Of a stretch of 64,000 bases of DNA, positions 13,575 through 25,097 are shown one piece after another. The stretch comes from Antedon bifida (taxonomy: Eukaryota; Echinodermata; Crinoidea; Comatulida; Antedonidae): positions 9,765,395 to 9,829,394 of the forward strand of contig OY727100.1 of assembly GCA_963402885.1 (NCBI GenBank), written 5' to 3'. A program made the translations under genes and the position numbers. Position 1 is the stretch's first letter, and each line of letters opens with the position of its first letter. A model generated the notes under the pieces. The model worked only from the letters and a program-made list of their open reading frames with translations. It was not told where the DNA came from and ran no database searches.

Positions 13575-14259
13575 GAAAAACAAACTTGCTACTTGTTTGT
13601 TTATATATGTTTTGATATTTGACACTAAGCAGCCCAACACTGGCTAACGAACCCCATGTGACTACCAGGGGATATACTTTACCACAACATACAAATTAAA
13701 GATTCCCCTCATGGGATATTTGAAGGTCATCAGAAGCCTAGACATTCTTAAGATTTTGTTTGCTTTGCAACTGCAACATTTAATTATTCTTTCCTGATGG
13801 AACAGCCACGGAAGCAGACATTTTGACATATCAGATATTTTGTTAAATTTGATGAGTCGGCAAATACCAAATTTGAAATATCATTAAATACGATTTAATA
13901 GGTTAGGATGATTGATGCTAAACGTTCAAAACTAGGCCTGATCCTAACTACTACAAGGGTTTACATAAACACTACTGTATTACATTACTACATTGTTGAT
14001 CCAGCCTGGTCCAAGGTGTTTCGGACCACCAGTAGGCTCAACAGTCATCTCTAAAGGCAAGCTGAATAATAAGGATGGTCAAGGGTGCCAACGGCAGGCT
14101 CAAATAAGCATCTGTAGTTTGTTCCTACGTAGAGCGTAATAATTGGCTAGCATAGGAGGTTTCCTCCTGAATGCATAAATCTTCCTAGTCCAGGCTGGTG
14201 TTTCAACTTGCAGGAGCATTTCCAACTCCTTTATCAATTAGTTAATAAAATGTACTTAC

Positions 14260-14588
14260 CAACCCGTTACAAAGACTAACTGCAATCTTGGAGTCTTTAT
14301 GATGCCGTGAGTTTCCATTATAATGACAATTATCTATTTCTGGAATGTACTCTTCCATAATATTCTTCCCGTTTTTCCTCTTCTGCACAGCAAAACCCGG
14401 GGCTACTAAATTCTCATTAATGGACAGCTCTAGATGGAATTCTTCACCGAAACCTGCTACCTTAAAATGGACAAGATCGCCATTTTCAATGTCATCTAGC
14501 AAACTCCGTCTTCTACGAGAAGGTCGGAGGTTGTGGGACAGGTAATTTCCATCACTATTTACTTGGAATGGTACTGTAATTTGGTAAT
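14260..14588 (-). CDS. ADAM/ADAMTS-like metalloprotease, exon 3 (propeptide)
   Basis: This exon encodes residues 51-159 plus the last two bases of codon 50. It is bounded by an acceptor (TTTCTTTTTTAG, minus strand) and a GTAAGT donor at 14259-14254. It begins in the middle of a codon, matching the single base left by exon 2, and ends in phase 0. The peptide reads as a reprolysin-type propeptide: a beta-rich start, FHLELSINENLVAPGF (100-115), CHYNG (137-141), and SKIAVSLCNGL (149-159) where families have an S-x-C-x-G-L signature. The LVAPGF form favours ADAMTS over ADAM. A tetrabasic RRRRS lies at 74-78, a possible extra furin-type site inside the propeptide. Propeptides keep these proteases latent during secretion. 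The catalytic domain is not in the window. Subfamily is not assigned. Confidence 0.85.
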
Positions 14589-15714
14589 CTAAAAAAGAAA
14601 TATACACATTTTATTTTTTATGATTCATGAAACAATTTTATAAACTAAATTTTGAAGTTAGAGGTTTTCTAAGAGTCTACAATATAAAGATGAAATATCT
14701 ATACATATGGCAAGTCAAATTCCATTAGCTGTAATTTCTATAAAAAAATTATTCAAATCAAAATGATTTAAAAGGAGAAAATGAAATGGACAACATTCCA
14801 TCATGATTTACCGTAATCCAATATTGTGACATTTATTAAGTTATAATATATATGTCAATATGTATTTTATGATATGCACTGTACTTTCAAATATAGTAAA
14901 TACCATTGCTTTAATGACAAAAATGTTGCAGAAAAAATGGAAGAACCACCACAACATTCTCCAAGATGTGAGGTTACTTAAACAGGGTCATGAGTTCTTT
15001 CATGGCTATTGGACTCATTTTTGTATTCTTTAGAGGAAACAAATCTATTAGCCTACATCAAAATCAATTTACTAAAGATCCAATTCTTAATTTTGAATTT
15101 CCTTGTATTTCTGTTTAAATCCACAATTTCAAACACTTTTCAATCAATTGGAAGTTTTTTTAACATTTATTCGTTTCAACAGCTTAAAGTTAAGCTCAAC
15201 CACCAAGGGATGTAGAAAATGCCTGAGCTTATCCTGTCAGCTCTGCATCCCCTACTTACTCAGGCCCAGGTGTATGATACATAACTTGACAAATCAAGGC
15301 CTAAGAATATTAAATCATAGCATGTGTAACATCTGCTAACTCAGCATGCATTCAACATCTGTCTCACCAAACCACACCAATGTTTAATTGATTTATTCCG
15401 TTGCAAATGGAGTAAATTTTAAGAATCTTGTTTTCCATCTTCATACATAAAATTCAATCAGGAAACAGCCGAATTAAACATGATTTTATGATTGCTAATG
15501 GTGGCATAAAATGAGAGATGAAAGGTTTGGGGGAAAGGGAAGGTCTCTCATGGGATATATAAAGGGATTGCTCAAGTGGGCAAGTACTCAGTTATCATCA
15601 ATCAGGAAAAAGGAGGATTTAAAAGTGATTGATTTTTCTAGCAATTACTAATAGTAATCAATCAATAATGGGTGAGGAAGGTTTGGGAAAGGGAAAAAGT
15701 AAAGGTATCTCATG

Positions 15715-15719
15715 GGAAC
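15715..15719 (+). repeat. Target-site duplication, left copy (GGAAC)
   Basis: GGAAC immediately left of the element is repeated exactly at 19103-19107. A 5-bp duplication is usual for Ty3/gypsy-type integration. Confidence 0.9.
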
Positions 15720-15921
15720 TGTTGTGTACTAACACCATTTAAGGTAAATATCTGAACAATAAAAGCACAACAAATAAACACACGTGAGTCTAGGTTTAGT
15801 TGTTCTCCATCTTCTCCGCATCCGGGGCTTTATTCATTCTCCACAACACTATCTATATAGAGGGCGTTAGACCATTACAATCGGTTACAGTTACAGTACA
15901 AGTAATGTACAGTATATGACA
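15720..15921 (-). repeat. 3' LTR of the gypsy element
   Basis: The 202-bp repeat is identical to 18901-19102 and has TG...CA ends on either strand. On the element's sense (minus) strand it has a TATA-like CTATATAGATAG and an AATAAA signal at 15834-15829. The latter would act in the sense direction of the host protease gene. Confidence 0.95.
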
Positions 15922-15934
15922 TCCCTTCCTTCTT
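15922..15934 (-). promoter_or_regulatory. Polypurine tract
   Basis: On the minus strand AAGAAGGAAGGGA directly abuts the 3' LTR, the expected place for the plus-strand primer of an LTR retrotransposon. Confidence 0.85.
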
Positions 15935-16125
15935 AGATAAGAAAACATAACAATGTAGTGTATCCTTAACCTATCTTTAAACAACTCTTATCATAACTAC
16001 TTTCTCTTTAACAATTGCCTCTTTCCTTTTCCTTTAAACCAAAAAAAAAATAACAAGTAAACATCAACTACTATCTAACAACTACTTTAACAATGTTTAA
16101 ACACAACTGATCTCACTGAATGTAT
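15935..16125 (-). other. Element 3' untranslated segment
   Basis: About 190 bp lie between the pol stop codon and the polypurine tract. It is AT-rich and has no open frame, so there is no envelope gene. Confidence 0.7.
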
Positions 16126-18859
16126 CTATTGGTATCTGTCTGGAGGATGTCTTGCTCGATGTGAGCGCCTTACGATTGGAGGTGCGTTGTTCGCTGTCTC
16201 ATGGTTAGTATTGCTCAAACTAAAAGGATATGATAAAGCGTCGTCTCGCTCGTTTTCCTTTGGTTCATCTGTTGTTCGTTTGCGAATGTGGTCTACGTGC
16301 CTTTTAAAAACTCTGCCATCGTTTAACTTTAAATGATATGAAACCGGACCCGATTGTTCTGTTATTACACCTGGTAGCCATATACCTTTCACGATGTCTC
16401 GTACAAAAATGTTCTCTGACACACTAAATACTCGCTCTTTCGCTTTTGAATCATGTCGCTGTTTTTGCTCTGCCTGCCCCTTTCTCACTTGGGCTCCAAT
16501 ATTTGGCATTAACAAATGTAGATGAGTTTTAATGGGTCTTCCGAACATAAGCTTGGCTGGTGTTTCTCCTGTAGTTGTATGGGGTGTGTTTCGGTAGTTA
16601 AATAAAAATCTAGCAAGTTTTGTCTCCATGTTTCCGGTCTCCATTTTTCTAAGTCCTTCTTTTACAGTCTCTACAGCGCGTTCCGCTTGTCCATTTGACG
16701 CAGGGTGATAAGGTGCGGTTCGAACATGTTTTATACCGTTACGCTTGAGAAATTCTGCAAATTCCTCACTCGTAAAATTCGATCCATTATCTGAAACTAA
16801 CAGTTCAGGGATTCCAAAAGTCGCAAACATGTTTCTTAACTTTGCTATCGTTGCTTGAGAAGTGCTCGTGTCCATCGCTACTGCTTCTATCCACTTAGAA
16901 TGTGCATCCACTACCACTAAAATCATTTTGTTCATGAATGGACCGGCATAGTCAATGTGAATCCTGGACCATGCTTTTTCTGGCCATGGCCACGGATTTA
17001 GCGGTGCAGCTGCGGGCAAGTTCTTATGACACTGGCATTGCGTACAAGCTTTTACAGTCTCCTCAATTTGACTATCCATATTTGGCCACCAAACATATGT
17101 GCGTGCAACTGCTTTCATTCTCGCAATCCCTGGATGTCCTTCATGTAATTGTTTCAACATTGTTTCCCTTCCTGCACTTGGCATAACAATACGTGCACCC
17201 CAAAGAACAATACCATTCTCTGTACTTAGTTCATTCTTTCTCCTATAATATGGTAACAAATCAGAGTCATTTCCCACATTATCTTTCCATCCCATTTGCA
17301 CATACTTATATACTTTACTTAATGTAGGATCTCTACGAGTCCATATTACAACATCTTTACTCTTGATTGGTGAATTGTTAATTTTTTCTAGCAACATAAT
17401 TATGTCTCCTGGTATAGGAGGGTCTTTAGGTATTTCACCTACAGGTACTCTACTCAATGCATCAGCATTTTGGTTATCTTCCCCTGGTTTAAACTTCAAA
17501 TTGTAATCATACCCTGATAACATTAATGCCCACCTTTGCATTCTGGGGGAAGCCATTTGTGGAATACCTTTCCCTTCACCAAAAATCCCTAACAACGGCT
17601 TATGGTCCGTCACAATCATAAATTTACAACCATACACATATTTATGAAACTTTTTTACACCATATATAATTGCAAGTGCTTCTTTATCTAACTGTGAATA
17701 TCTAGATTCTGTTTCCGACAACCTTCGTGAGGCAAAAGCAACTGGTTGTTCAACATTATCAATTATATGGGAAAGTACGACCCCTACACCATAGGGTGAC
17801 GCATCACATGTCAACATTAGAGGTTTATTTCTATCATAATGTACTAAAACATTAGATGACGTCAGTAGTTCTTTAGATATACGAAAGGCATTTTCCTGTC
17901 TATCTGACCATAACCACTCGGTATTGTGATTTAACAACTCGTATAGTGGAGCTAAAAGTGAACTTAAATCTTTCATGAATCTACCATAGTAATTCAATAA
18001 ACCTAAATAGGCTTTTAATTCTGTCACATTGGTTGGGTTAGGTGCATCTCTTATTGCCTTCACCTTTGTATTTAAGGGATGAAGCCCCTTTTTCTTTCCA
18101 TCAGGTGGTTTATTTTTACTTCTACAAACAATTTCAAAATGTCCTGTGATTCCACATCGATGACATTTTGACCTCTTCGCTGGACAATTTTCATCTCTGC
18201 TAAGATGACCTTCCCTGCCACATTTCCAACACTTTGCTTTCTCCCCATAGTTAGGTTTCACCTGTCTCTTAAATCTGGCTCTAGGATTACCTTGAATTTG
18301 TTTAACTGATGTATCAATCGATGGGTATCCTGCCTCCATATTAATATCATGCACTTGTTTGTCCACTGCCAAAATTGCGCCTGAAATATCAACTGCCTTT
18401 TTAAATGTTAAATCCGGTTCTGCTAACATTCGCCGTTGTATTGAATTATCATTAATACCTAACACAAGACGATCCCTCAACATCTCTTCTAATGTCGCCC
18501 CAAAGTCACATGGTTCTGCTAGCCGTCTCAATCGTGCTACGTAATCCGCTACACTCTCTTTATTTTGTCGATGATTAGAATAGAATTTAAATCGACTAAC
18601 TATGATATTTGGCTTTGGCTCTGTATGCCCAGTTATCAAGTTAATTAAATCTTCATATGACTTGTCGGTCACCTTCGCTGGTGCCAGTAAATCTTTCATC
18701 AAACTGTACGTTTTTTTTTCCACATACCGTCAGCAACACTGCTCGTTTCTTCTCGCCGTTGTCGATATCGTTCGCAACAAAATACTGTTCTAGCCTCTCA
18801 ACATAATCCGACCAGTTTTCTGCTTCTACATATTCGTGTAGGATTCCTAATTGAGCCAT
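16126..18859 (-). pseudogene. Gag-Pol relic: Gag zinc knuckles fused to RT thumb, RNase H and integrase
   Basis: The ATG at 18859-18857 opens gag. An A9 run on the sense strand (18719-18711) leaves the frame one base off from the remaining 865-codon frame (codons numbered from 18723), so a one-base insertion is inferred. The long frame holds the rest of Gag, two zinc knuckles (C165-C180, a slightly longer spacing, and C187-C200, CX2CX4HX4C), then from about residue 213 the RT thumb segment (GLHP, LGLLNYYGRFM). RNase H follows with D307, E348, D373 and D421. Integrase has H527, H530, C560, C563 and catalytic D591, D645 and E681 (35 residues between the last two). Aspartic protease and the RT fingers and palm with the catalytic YxDD are missing. 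The fusion stays open across the deletion (about 18085-18120). A basic RRSHRARHPPDRYQ tail ends it. Confidence 0.93.
18711..18719 (-). other. Homopolymer A9 with one-base gag frameshift
   Basis: Upstream of this run the Gag frame starts at 18859. Downstream homology continues in the +1 frame, and the upstream frame meets a stop at 18653. One fewer A would keep gag open. A mutation in this copy or an assembly error in a homopolymer are both possible. Confidence 0.8.
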
Positions 18860-18880
18860 CACAAATTACGATATGTAATA

Positions 18881-18897
18881 ATCCCACTACGTCGCCA
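18881..18897 (-). promoter_or_regulatory. tRNA primer-binding site
   Basis: Three bases inside the 5' LTR the sense strand reads TGGCGACGTAGTGGGAT. It begins with the TGG that pairs with a tRNA CCA end. The complement ends CGTCGCCA, which resembles serine tRNA 3' ends, but the inner bases do not match a tRNA I can name. Confidence 0.75.
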
Positions 18898-18900
18898 ATT

Positions 18901-19102
18901 TGTTGTGTACTAACACCATTTAAGGTAAATATCTGAACAATAAAAGCACAACAAATAAACACACGTGAGTCTAGGTTTAGTTGTTCTCCATCTTCTCCGC
19001 ATCCGGGGCTTTATTCATTCTCCACAACACTATCTATATAGAGGGCGTTAGACCATTACAATCGGTTACAGTTACAGTACAAGTAATGTACAGTATATGA
19101 CA
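18901..19102 (-). repeat. 5' LTR of the gypsy element
   Basis: This 202-bp LTR is identical to the left copy. On the sense strand a TATATA lies at 19040-19035, and AATAAA at 19015-19010 is downstream of it, a compact promoter plus polyadenylation layout. Confidence 0.95.
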
Positions 19103-19107
19103 GGAAC
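19103..19107 (+). repeat. Target-site duplication, right copy (GGAAC)
   Basis: It matches 15715-15719 exactly. Confidence 0.9.
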
Positions 19108-20514
19108 CAACGGAATTGCTCATATGGCCCCAGACTAATAAACTGCATTGAAGTGCATTTATGACAATTGATGAAAACGGTTGATTTTAAAATTTTTATA
19201 AGGGAGATTATGTAGGAGAGATGAAGGAGAAAAAGAGAGATGAAGAAAGAGAGAAGACAGATGATGAAGAGATTAAAAGAAGATGCATGGAGATAGGAGA
19301 GATAAACGAAAGTTGTTATTGGTGGCATCAGTGTTCTTTCCAATAGAAGAGCATAATGTCCAGGTAGGATTTTATTTTTACTCGCGGTACCCGAGTCTAG
19401 GACTCACTCATCTTCTCCTCCATCTGGACACTATTGAGTAAAAAGTGTGATTTATAAAGTACTACTCCTCCCTTATTCGTTGTAGTATTGGGCTGGGATT
19501 TGGCATGAAAATACTACAGGGACATGTCCTCAAAGCTATAGAGCCGGATTTTTAAATTTCAATCCGGATGCAGCCATATGACGTCTCGAAGATGGTACCG
19601 TATAGCCGTATTTGATAGCGATGTGTATGTGATGTCACATCCCGTCTTATGACATCATTACAGCTTCTTTTGCTGTACCCCGAGTATCGCACATTCGTGC
19701 TTGTTAGAGATAGTTTTTCTCTCCTGCCAATTCTGGTGAAACTAGAAAACTTTTTGAGAGATAAATTCTAATTTCCTATTTTATATTGTTGATTTTTCAC
19801 CTCTCCAAAATTAATGTTATTTCTGTTCAGGGTCGAGGAAGAATGTCTCTGGGGTCACTGATATGTCACTATTTCTGAAGACATTACATTAATGTTGACT
19901 CCAGATTAGATTTTATAAACAACATAAATTCTTCAAAGTACACTTATCTATAATATTATTATAATAATATCTTACAGTAATATGTGTATTCAGTTTCTGG
20001 TTCTTTGTTTATTTAACAAGAAGATACAGTATAAAAATTGTGGCTTTTAAGAACCATCTTTAAAGCTTGGCAGCTTTTATGTTTTGGTAAACGTAACAAA
20101 AATACAAGAACAGCATTGAAGTCTGTTGCAAAATGCACTTGATCTTAATTAAATAAACAGCAGGAATTTAATTTGAAGTTTTCATTTCATCTACACCTCC
20201 TAGCGAGCAAAAGCTGTTGATAATAACATGTACAAAACAACACATTGTATAATAAAAAAGTCATATTATGCTTGTTTACGTTATCTGCTAATTATTATAC
20301 TATTTTTGAAAATGTTTACCATATATGACTGAGTATAATCTCACCCCGTAATTGTGGCTAAATTTTGACACAAGACTCTGAAATCAATTGTTAATACAAT
20401 CCCAAAGTAAAATGATGCACCTCTTAATTTTTTTTGGAAAATTCTGGGACTATAACAGTAATTGATCATTATACAGTAATTAATAATATGAACTTGTTAA
20501 TGTCTTCCATCCAA

Positions 20515-21240
20515 TCCCAGTTCCTTTTTGAGTTCTATCTTGCTCCTGTTTAGCTTCCCCGCATCCCACTAAAAAAAACACCTAGCTCCTGTTTAGGCCT
20601 TCAATCCAGCTCCTTTTTAGGATTTCAACCAAGACTCCTCTTTAGGCCTGCCACCTAACTCCTGTTTAGGCCTTCTGCTTATCTACTTTAATTCCACCTA
20701 GCTCCTGTTTAGGCCTTCTACCCATCTTCTTTTAATTCCACCTAGCTCCTGTTTAGGCCCTCTACTCATCTCCTTTAATCCTACCTAGCTCCTTTTTAGG
20801 CTTTCAACCAAGAGTCCTATAGGCCTGCTACCTAGCTCCTGTTTAGGCCTTCTGCCCATCTTCTTTAATTCCACCTAGCTCCTGTTTAGGCCTTCTGCTC
20901 ATCTCCTTTAATTCCACCTAGCTCCTTTTTAGGCTTTCAATCAAGAATCCTGTTCAGGCCTGCTACCTAGCTCCTGTTTAGGCCTTCTGCCCATCTCTTG
21001 TAATTCCACCTAGCTCCTTTTTAGGCTTTCAACCAAGAATCCTGTTCAGGCCTGCCACATAGCTCCTGTTTAGGCCTTCTGCTCATCTCCTTTAATTCCA
21101 CCTAGCCCCTTTTTTAGGCTTTCAACCAAGAGTCCTGTTCAGGGCTGCCACTTAGCTCCAGTTTAGGCCTTCTACTTATCTCATTTAATTCCACCTAACT
21201 CCTGTTTAGGCCTTCTACTCATCTCCTTTAATTCCACCTA
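20515..21240 (+). repeat. Minisatellite of two alternating units (43 and 49 bp)
   Basis: Unit type 1 (43 bp) runs CTAGCTCCTGTTTAGGCCTT, CTGCTCATCT, CCTTTAATTCCAC. Type 2 (49 bp) runs CTAGCTCCTTTTTAGGCTTT, CAACCAAGAG, TCCTGTTCAGGCCTGCCAC. They share the CTAGCTCC-TTTAGGC core and alternate roughly as 1-1-2, giving a higher-order period near 135 bp. The array is pyrimidine-rich on the plus strand. No start-to-stop frame spans it. Confidence 0.9.
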
Positions 21241-22362
21241 CATGTATATACACATATATATTTACCATCATTTTAGATTGATAGGGAATAAACTATCCAT
21301 GGAATCCCATACTTCAGTACTTTGCCCAAAAGAAATACACAAGCTTATTCACATTAATTCCACTAATATAATCTTAAGCTTTCCTAGTACACTAAAAGTA
21401 TGCCATATAGTACAAGCATCTCCATACACTATTTAATGATTTGGATCAACTTATCACTACATATTATTTAATTTAAAACTCAATCAAAATACCTTTCTTA
21501 AGGCAGCTGACCTTCATGTTTAATCATTGGAGAATTGGTAAACAAAAATGTTAACATTTATTAATTCTGACACGAGCTAGGCAAAGCCAATTACAATTGG
21601 TTTTAACTAAAATATATTTTTAATATAACGTAACTGTATTATATTTCAAATCAATTAGCTAAAAGCATGTCAATGCTAGATACCACAATGATTGTCTCTC
21701 TGTAGGGAGATAATAAATTGATAACCAACCCTACTTCGTCGGCTCGATTCTACCATACATATAGTAGTCATTTTTGTCATGAAAACGCTCTAACAATTAC
21801 ACAAAAAATTCATAATGCAATATCACAAAAATTATGACAGTGTCTTTCAATCTGAACTTTTATTTTTAAATAATACAAGTTCTTAAAGCAGTCAAAGACA
21901 TTGCATATAAAGCCCATGCAAATTATTATGATACCAGACAGACTATTAAATCTATGAAATAGGTACTGTAAGGTAGCTGGTATACTCTAAAATTCAATGA
22001 CCTTCCGATAACCTAATTTTTGTGTTCAAAAGAAAAAGTAATCCAACATACAAAATTCAATTCAACATAAAAAAGAGGATCAAACATGCCTGGTTAAATA
22101 ATTGAACCAACCTTGGTTATTTAAAGTTTAATTAAGTTGTTCGACCTGCCTGACAAAAGCACAGACATAATTAGTGATGTGTTAATTGTTCATTTGTAGC
22201 CTACGAACTTGATCTATATACAGTAATAGAACAGTTTGATGTAAGTTCCTTTCCGTTGTTATTTTATCTGTCCGTGACATGAGTATGTTCACACAATCAA
22301 GGATCTAATTGGCTGACTGTAGGTGGGCTGGGACACTCACATTCAAAGTCTTCCATCCAAAC

Positions 22363-22948
22363 TTAAAGCTCAGGTACAGGCATGAATTTTAAACATAATA
22401 TCTCGTTAATTGTACATAAATCAAATATTTGTAATAGAAATCTAGACGAAAAAACATTAATTTCATTTAAAATGGTCAAAATTTGACAAAATTCTGCTGT
22501 GAAAACCAGGAAGAATTTTTTTCAGTAGTTTTGTCTTGTCTTGTGACTCCCTAGAAGGTCACAATAAGATGTTGGATATACAGTGGATAATTTTTGCTAT
22601 AGCATAAAAATAAAACTCTGAAGTTGAATAAAAATACTAGAAACGTAAAATTAAATAAAAAAGTTATAATACCTATATTTAGTCATCTGATAAGATTTTT
22701 TACCAAGCTGTTTATTTTTCATAGCTTTTTAAAAATGCCTCTCTATTTACAACATTTGTGTACAAAAGAATAGAGATTTTGCTGTGTAATTTGAACTATC
22801 CCCCCACTGATAAGAAAGTGCTTATTTTCAACAAGCTTGTGTAACACAAATAAAATCCCAAAAATGATGAAACATAGGGCAAACTATAGATCGATAATTA
22901 TTGGAATGTATGATCAATAGAAATGTTTTGCCCGCACCTGGCCTTTAA
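22363..22948 (+). mobile_element. TTAA-flanked MITE, family A, copy 1
   Basis: TTAA flanks both ends. Terminal inverted repeats are AGCTCAGGTACAGGC at the left and, reverse-complemented, AGGCCAGGTGCGGGC at the right. A second copy in the same orientation is at 33470-33997. They share long blocks such as GCCTCTCTAT, TTGTGTACAAAAGAATAGAG, CCCCCACTGATAA and CGATAATTATTGGAATGTAT. No transposase frame is present. A TTAA target is typical of piggyBac and Kolobok types. Confidence 0.8.
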
Positions 22949-24568
22949 GACCTGTCACCAAGCACCCAAGAAACATCTTTTATTTTATTTTCCCTGCTCT
23001 TAACCTTTCAACACCATTCTCTACTCTTTTGTTATATCATTGGAATATTTTTACTAAATAATTTTATATTTACTGAATCAGTTCTTCCTTTATTCTTTTT
23101 TTTTTCACCTCTTCTTCTTATTTCCCCTCATTCTCTCTTCTTCTTTTAGTTCTTGGCTGCCATTCAGTAACTTCATCCATAATTTCTTGTGTCCTGCCCA
23201 TCTAAAGTTCATTGCTTTGATATTCTCTAAAATGTCCTTGGCTTGTTCATTTTTATTAAATGAATCTCTGCACAAACTATGTTTTTATTGTTTCTAAGAT
23301 TCAATGCAATTTACTCCAGAAAAAAAAACACTGAAACATCAATAATTTTTTATTTTTTCTTCAAAAGAATGATTCTATATCTGACAAATAACCTCAAAAT
23401 TGTAACAAATTTTTAAAAAATGTTAACACTCTCACTACCTTCATTCTCAGTGATACCCACTTCAATAGATTTTTGACACTTCAACCTCCTTCCTGCAAAC
23501 ACCCACATTGTCAAGTGTAATATCTAATATCTTGTGTCTATCTTTGTATTATAAATCATAATGTAAATTAACATGTCACATTAACGTACAAAGAAATGTT
23601 CAGACAGGCAGGCACCATCGTAATTATGTAAAATGTTAAATAATAATTGTAAATGATTAATTTATTTATAGAGATAATGCAAGAGAAAGTTTATCTGTCT
23701 GACATTTCCGTGCAAGCCATTTTTTTGTTTAGTATGTTTTATACATAATTAATGGAAACGTTTAAATACAGGCTAATAATATTTAAATACACTTACACTG
23801 TTTCATTACATACAATTATTTAAGAGATTATACTCGGGATACAGTTAAAATTATTTGGCATAGATGTTTGTGAAGATTCTCATTCACCAGGGTAAAGATT
23901 GACCCCTCCCTGGGATTTTATATTGAGACATGTAAATGCTAGGAATTAAAGCATTAATGATAACAATCTTGGCGCATTATGATTGTTTCATTTCATAGAA
24001 CGTGCTTTCTGTAGTATACAAATAATGAATGTTTATGAGTTGAATATTTCATGAGTTATAAAATTTGGCTACAGGTTGGTTTCCGAACAAATTTTACATG
24101 CAATAGAACCATTAAATAGAACGAATACTGAACAGCAACTAAAAAGAGACACTCAGATGTGTTATAATAAGTTATAGATGATTGAACCTCACTGTACAAA
24201 TGTGATTTGTTATGGTACTATCCTAGCTGATACAAGAAACAAACCACTTGGAGATATTAGTTTAATATTTATCAACTTTGACTAAAGATGCTCAATCTAT
24301 AGGAAGGCTGAACCACCCTCTGAAATGTCGCTACCCAATTAAGAATTACAGATTCGTGGATAATTTTGTTATCTTTCATATCAGAACACTTATCTCAGTA
24401 GGATCATATGTTCATCAAAAGTTCAATTTCAAAATCAGTAATTGAATTTTACAGAATAAAAAAACACTTGACAAACCACTATCATTAACTTTTGATGGAA
24501 AATAAATGAATTAATCAATTAAACATCTTGTCTTAATATTATATAGGAACATGATAATATATATTACT

Positions 24569-25097
24569 TTAAAGACCCATTCCCTACAATTGTTGACGTT
24601 TTGTAAAAATAATGCATATATATTACTTTAAAAACATTAAACCAGGTCATTCCTTGTCTTAAATGTACGTTTGATGGTAAATTATGATAAAAAGTGAGAA
24701 ACAATGCACTACACAAGTAGCTCGCGTTGAATGTCCTCTCGGGGTTTAGCAATTACTTTTTAACCAATGATGTTTTGCCCCAAAAATAAGTAGTTAAAAA
24801 CAAAAATGTATTTATTTTTTTAAATTGACATATTAGGTGTGTAGTACACTACATGATTCACTAACTTTTATGTTGGTTCAATGAGGTTTGCTATGGTTTT
24901 TTTAAGGTTTGCGGGGGATTGCGGGGTTTAGCAATACCCTGTCCTCTTGTAGACGGTCTTTAGCTAGGCTAGTTTTGTAAGCCTAGCTGGTAAACGGCAG
25001 TAACGTAGAGACATTTTTACATTAAATGTAGTTTGTGATCTTAAATTAGATCTAAAAAACGTAGGGAATGATTACCTATGTTTTAATGGGACTTTAA
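24569..25097 (+). mobile_element. TTAA-flanked MITE, family B
   Basis: It lies between two TTAA sites. It starts AGACCCATTCCCTACAAT and its reverse-complemented right end starts AGTCCCATT, with CATTCCCTACG further inside. The right part shares TTTTTACATTAAATGTAG with 9830-9895. The terminal inverted repeats are short and imperfect. No transposase frame is present. Confidence 0.55.

Larger units (their letters stand above)
1..14259 (-). other. Intron 3 (part) of the ADAM/ADAMTS-like gene
   Basis: This stretch follows the GTAAGT donor at 14259-14254 and continues past the left edge. It is AT-rich and has no frame I recognise as the expected next propeptide or metalloprotease exon. I looked for the reverse complement of a zinc-binding HExxH motif and did not find one. 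It holds short dispersed repeats (97-160, 3860-3932, 5046-5110, 5958-6005, 13541-13574), a local duplication (4501-4666), MITE fragments (9830-9895, 10278-10404, 11382-11412), and one weak plus-strand exon candidate (9599-9760). That the interval is intron is inferred from the open phase-0 splice donor. Small exons shorter than about 60 codons could have been missed. Confidence 0.6.
15720..19102 (-). mobile_element. Young, internally deleted Ty3/gypsy LTR retrotransposon
   Basis: The element is 3,383 bp and is flanked by GGAAC duplications. It has two 202-bp LTRs that I read as identical, a primer-binding site next to the 5' LTR, a gag-pol-type frame and a polypurine tract next to the 3' LTR. 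Intact relatives are usually about 5-6 kb. This copy lacks protease and most of reverse transcriptase, and has a frameshift in gag, so it cannot move on its own. No envelope frame is present. Identical LTRs imply recent insertion. It sits in intron 2 of the protease gene in the same transcriptional direction. Confidence 0.95.

Noticed and set aside
14345..14545. 66-codon plus-strand frame
   Set aside because: It is the antisense shadow of protease exon 3.
16938..17186. 82-codon plus-strand frame
   Set aside because: It is the antisense shadow of the integrase region of the gypsy element.
18709..18725. Canonical -1 slippery heptamer (A AAA AAC) at the gag break
   Set aside because: The downstream frame is +1 relative to gag, so a -1 slip would not reach it and runs into a stop. 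A one-base insertion explains the break better.
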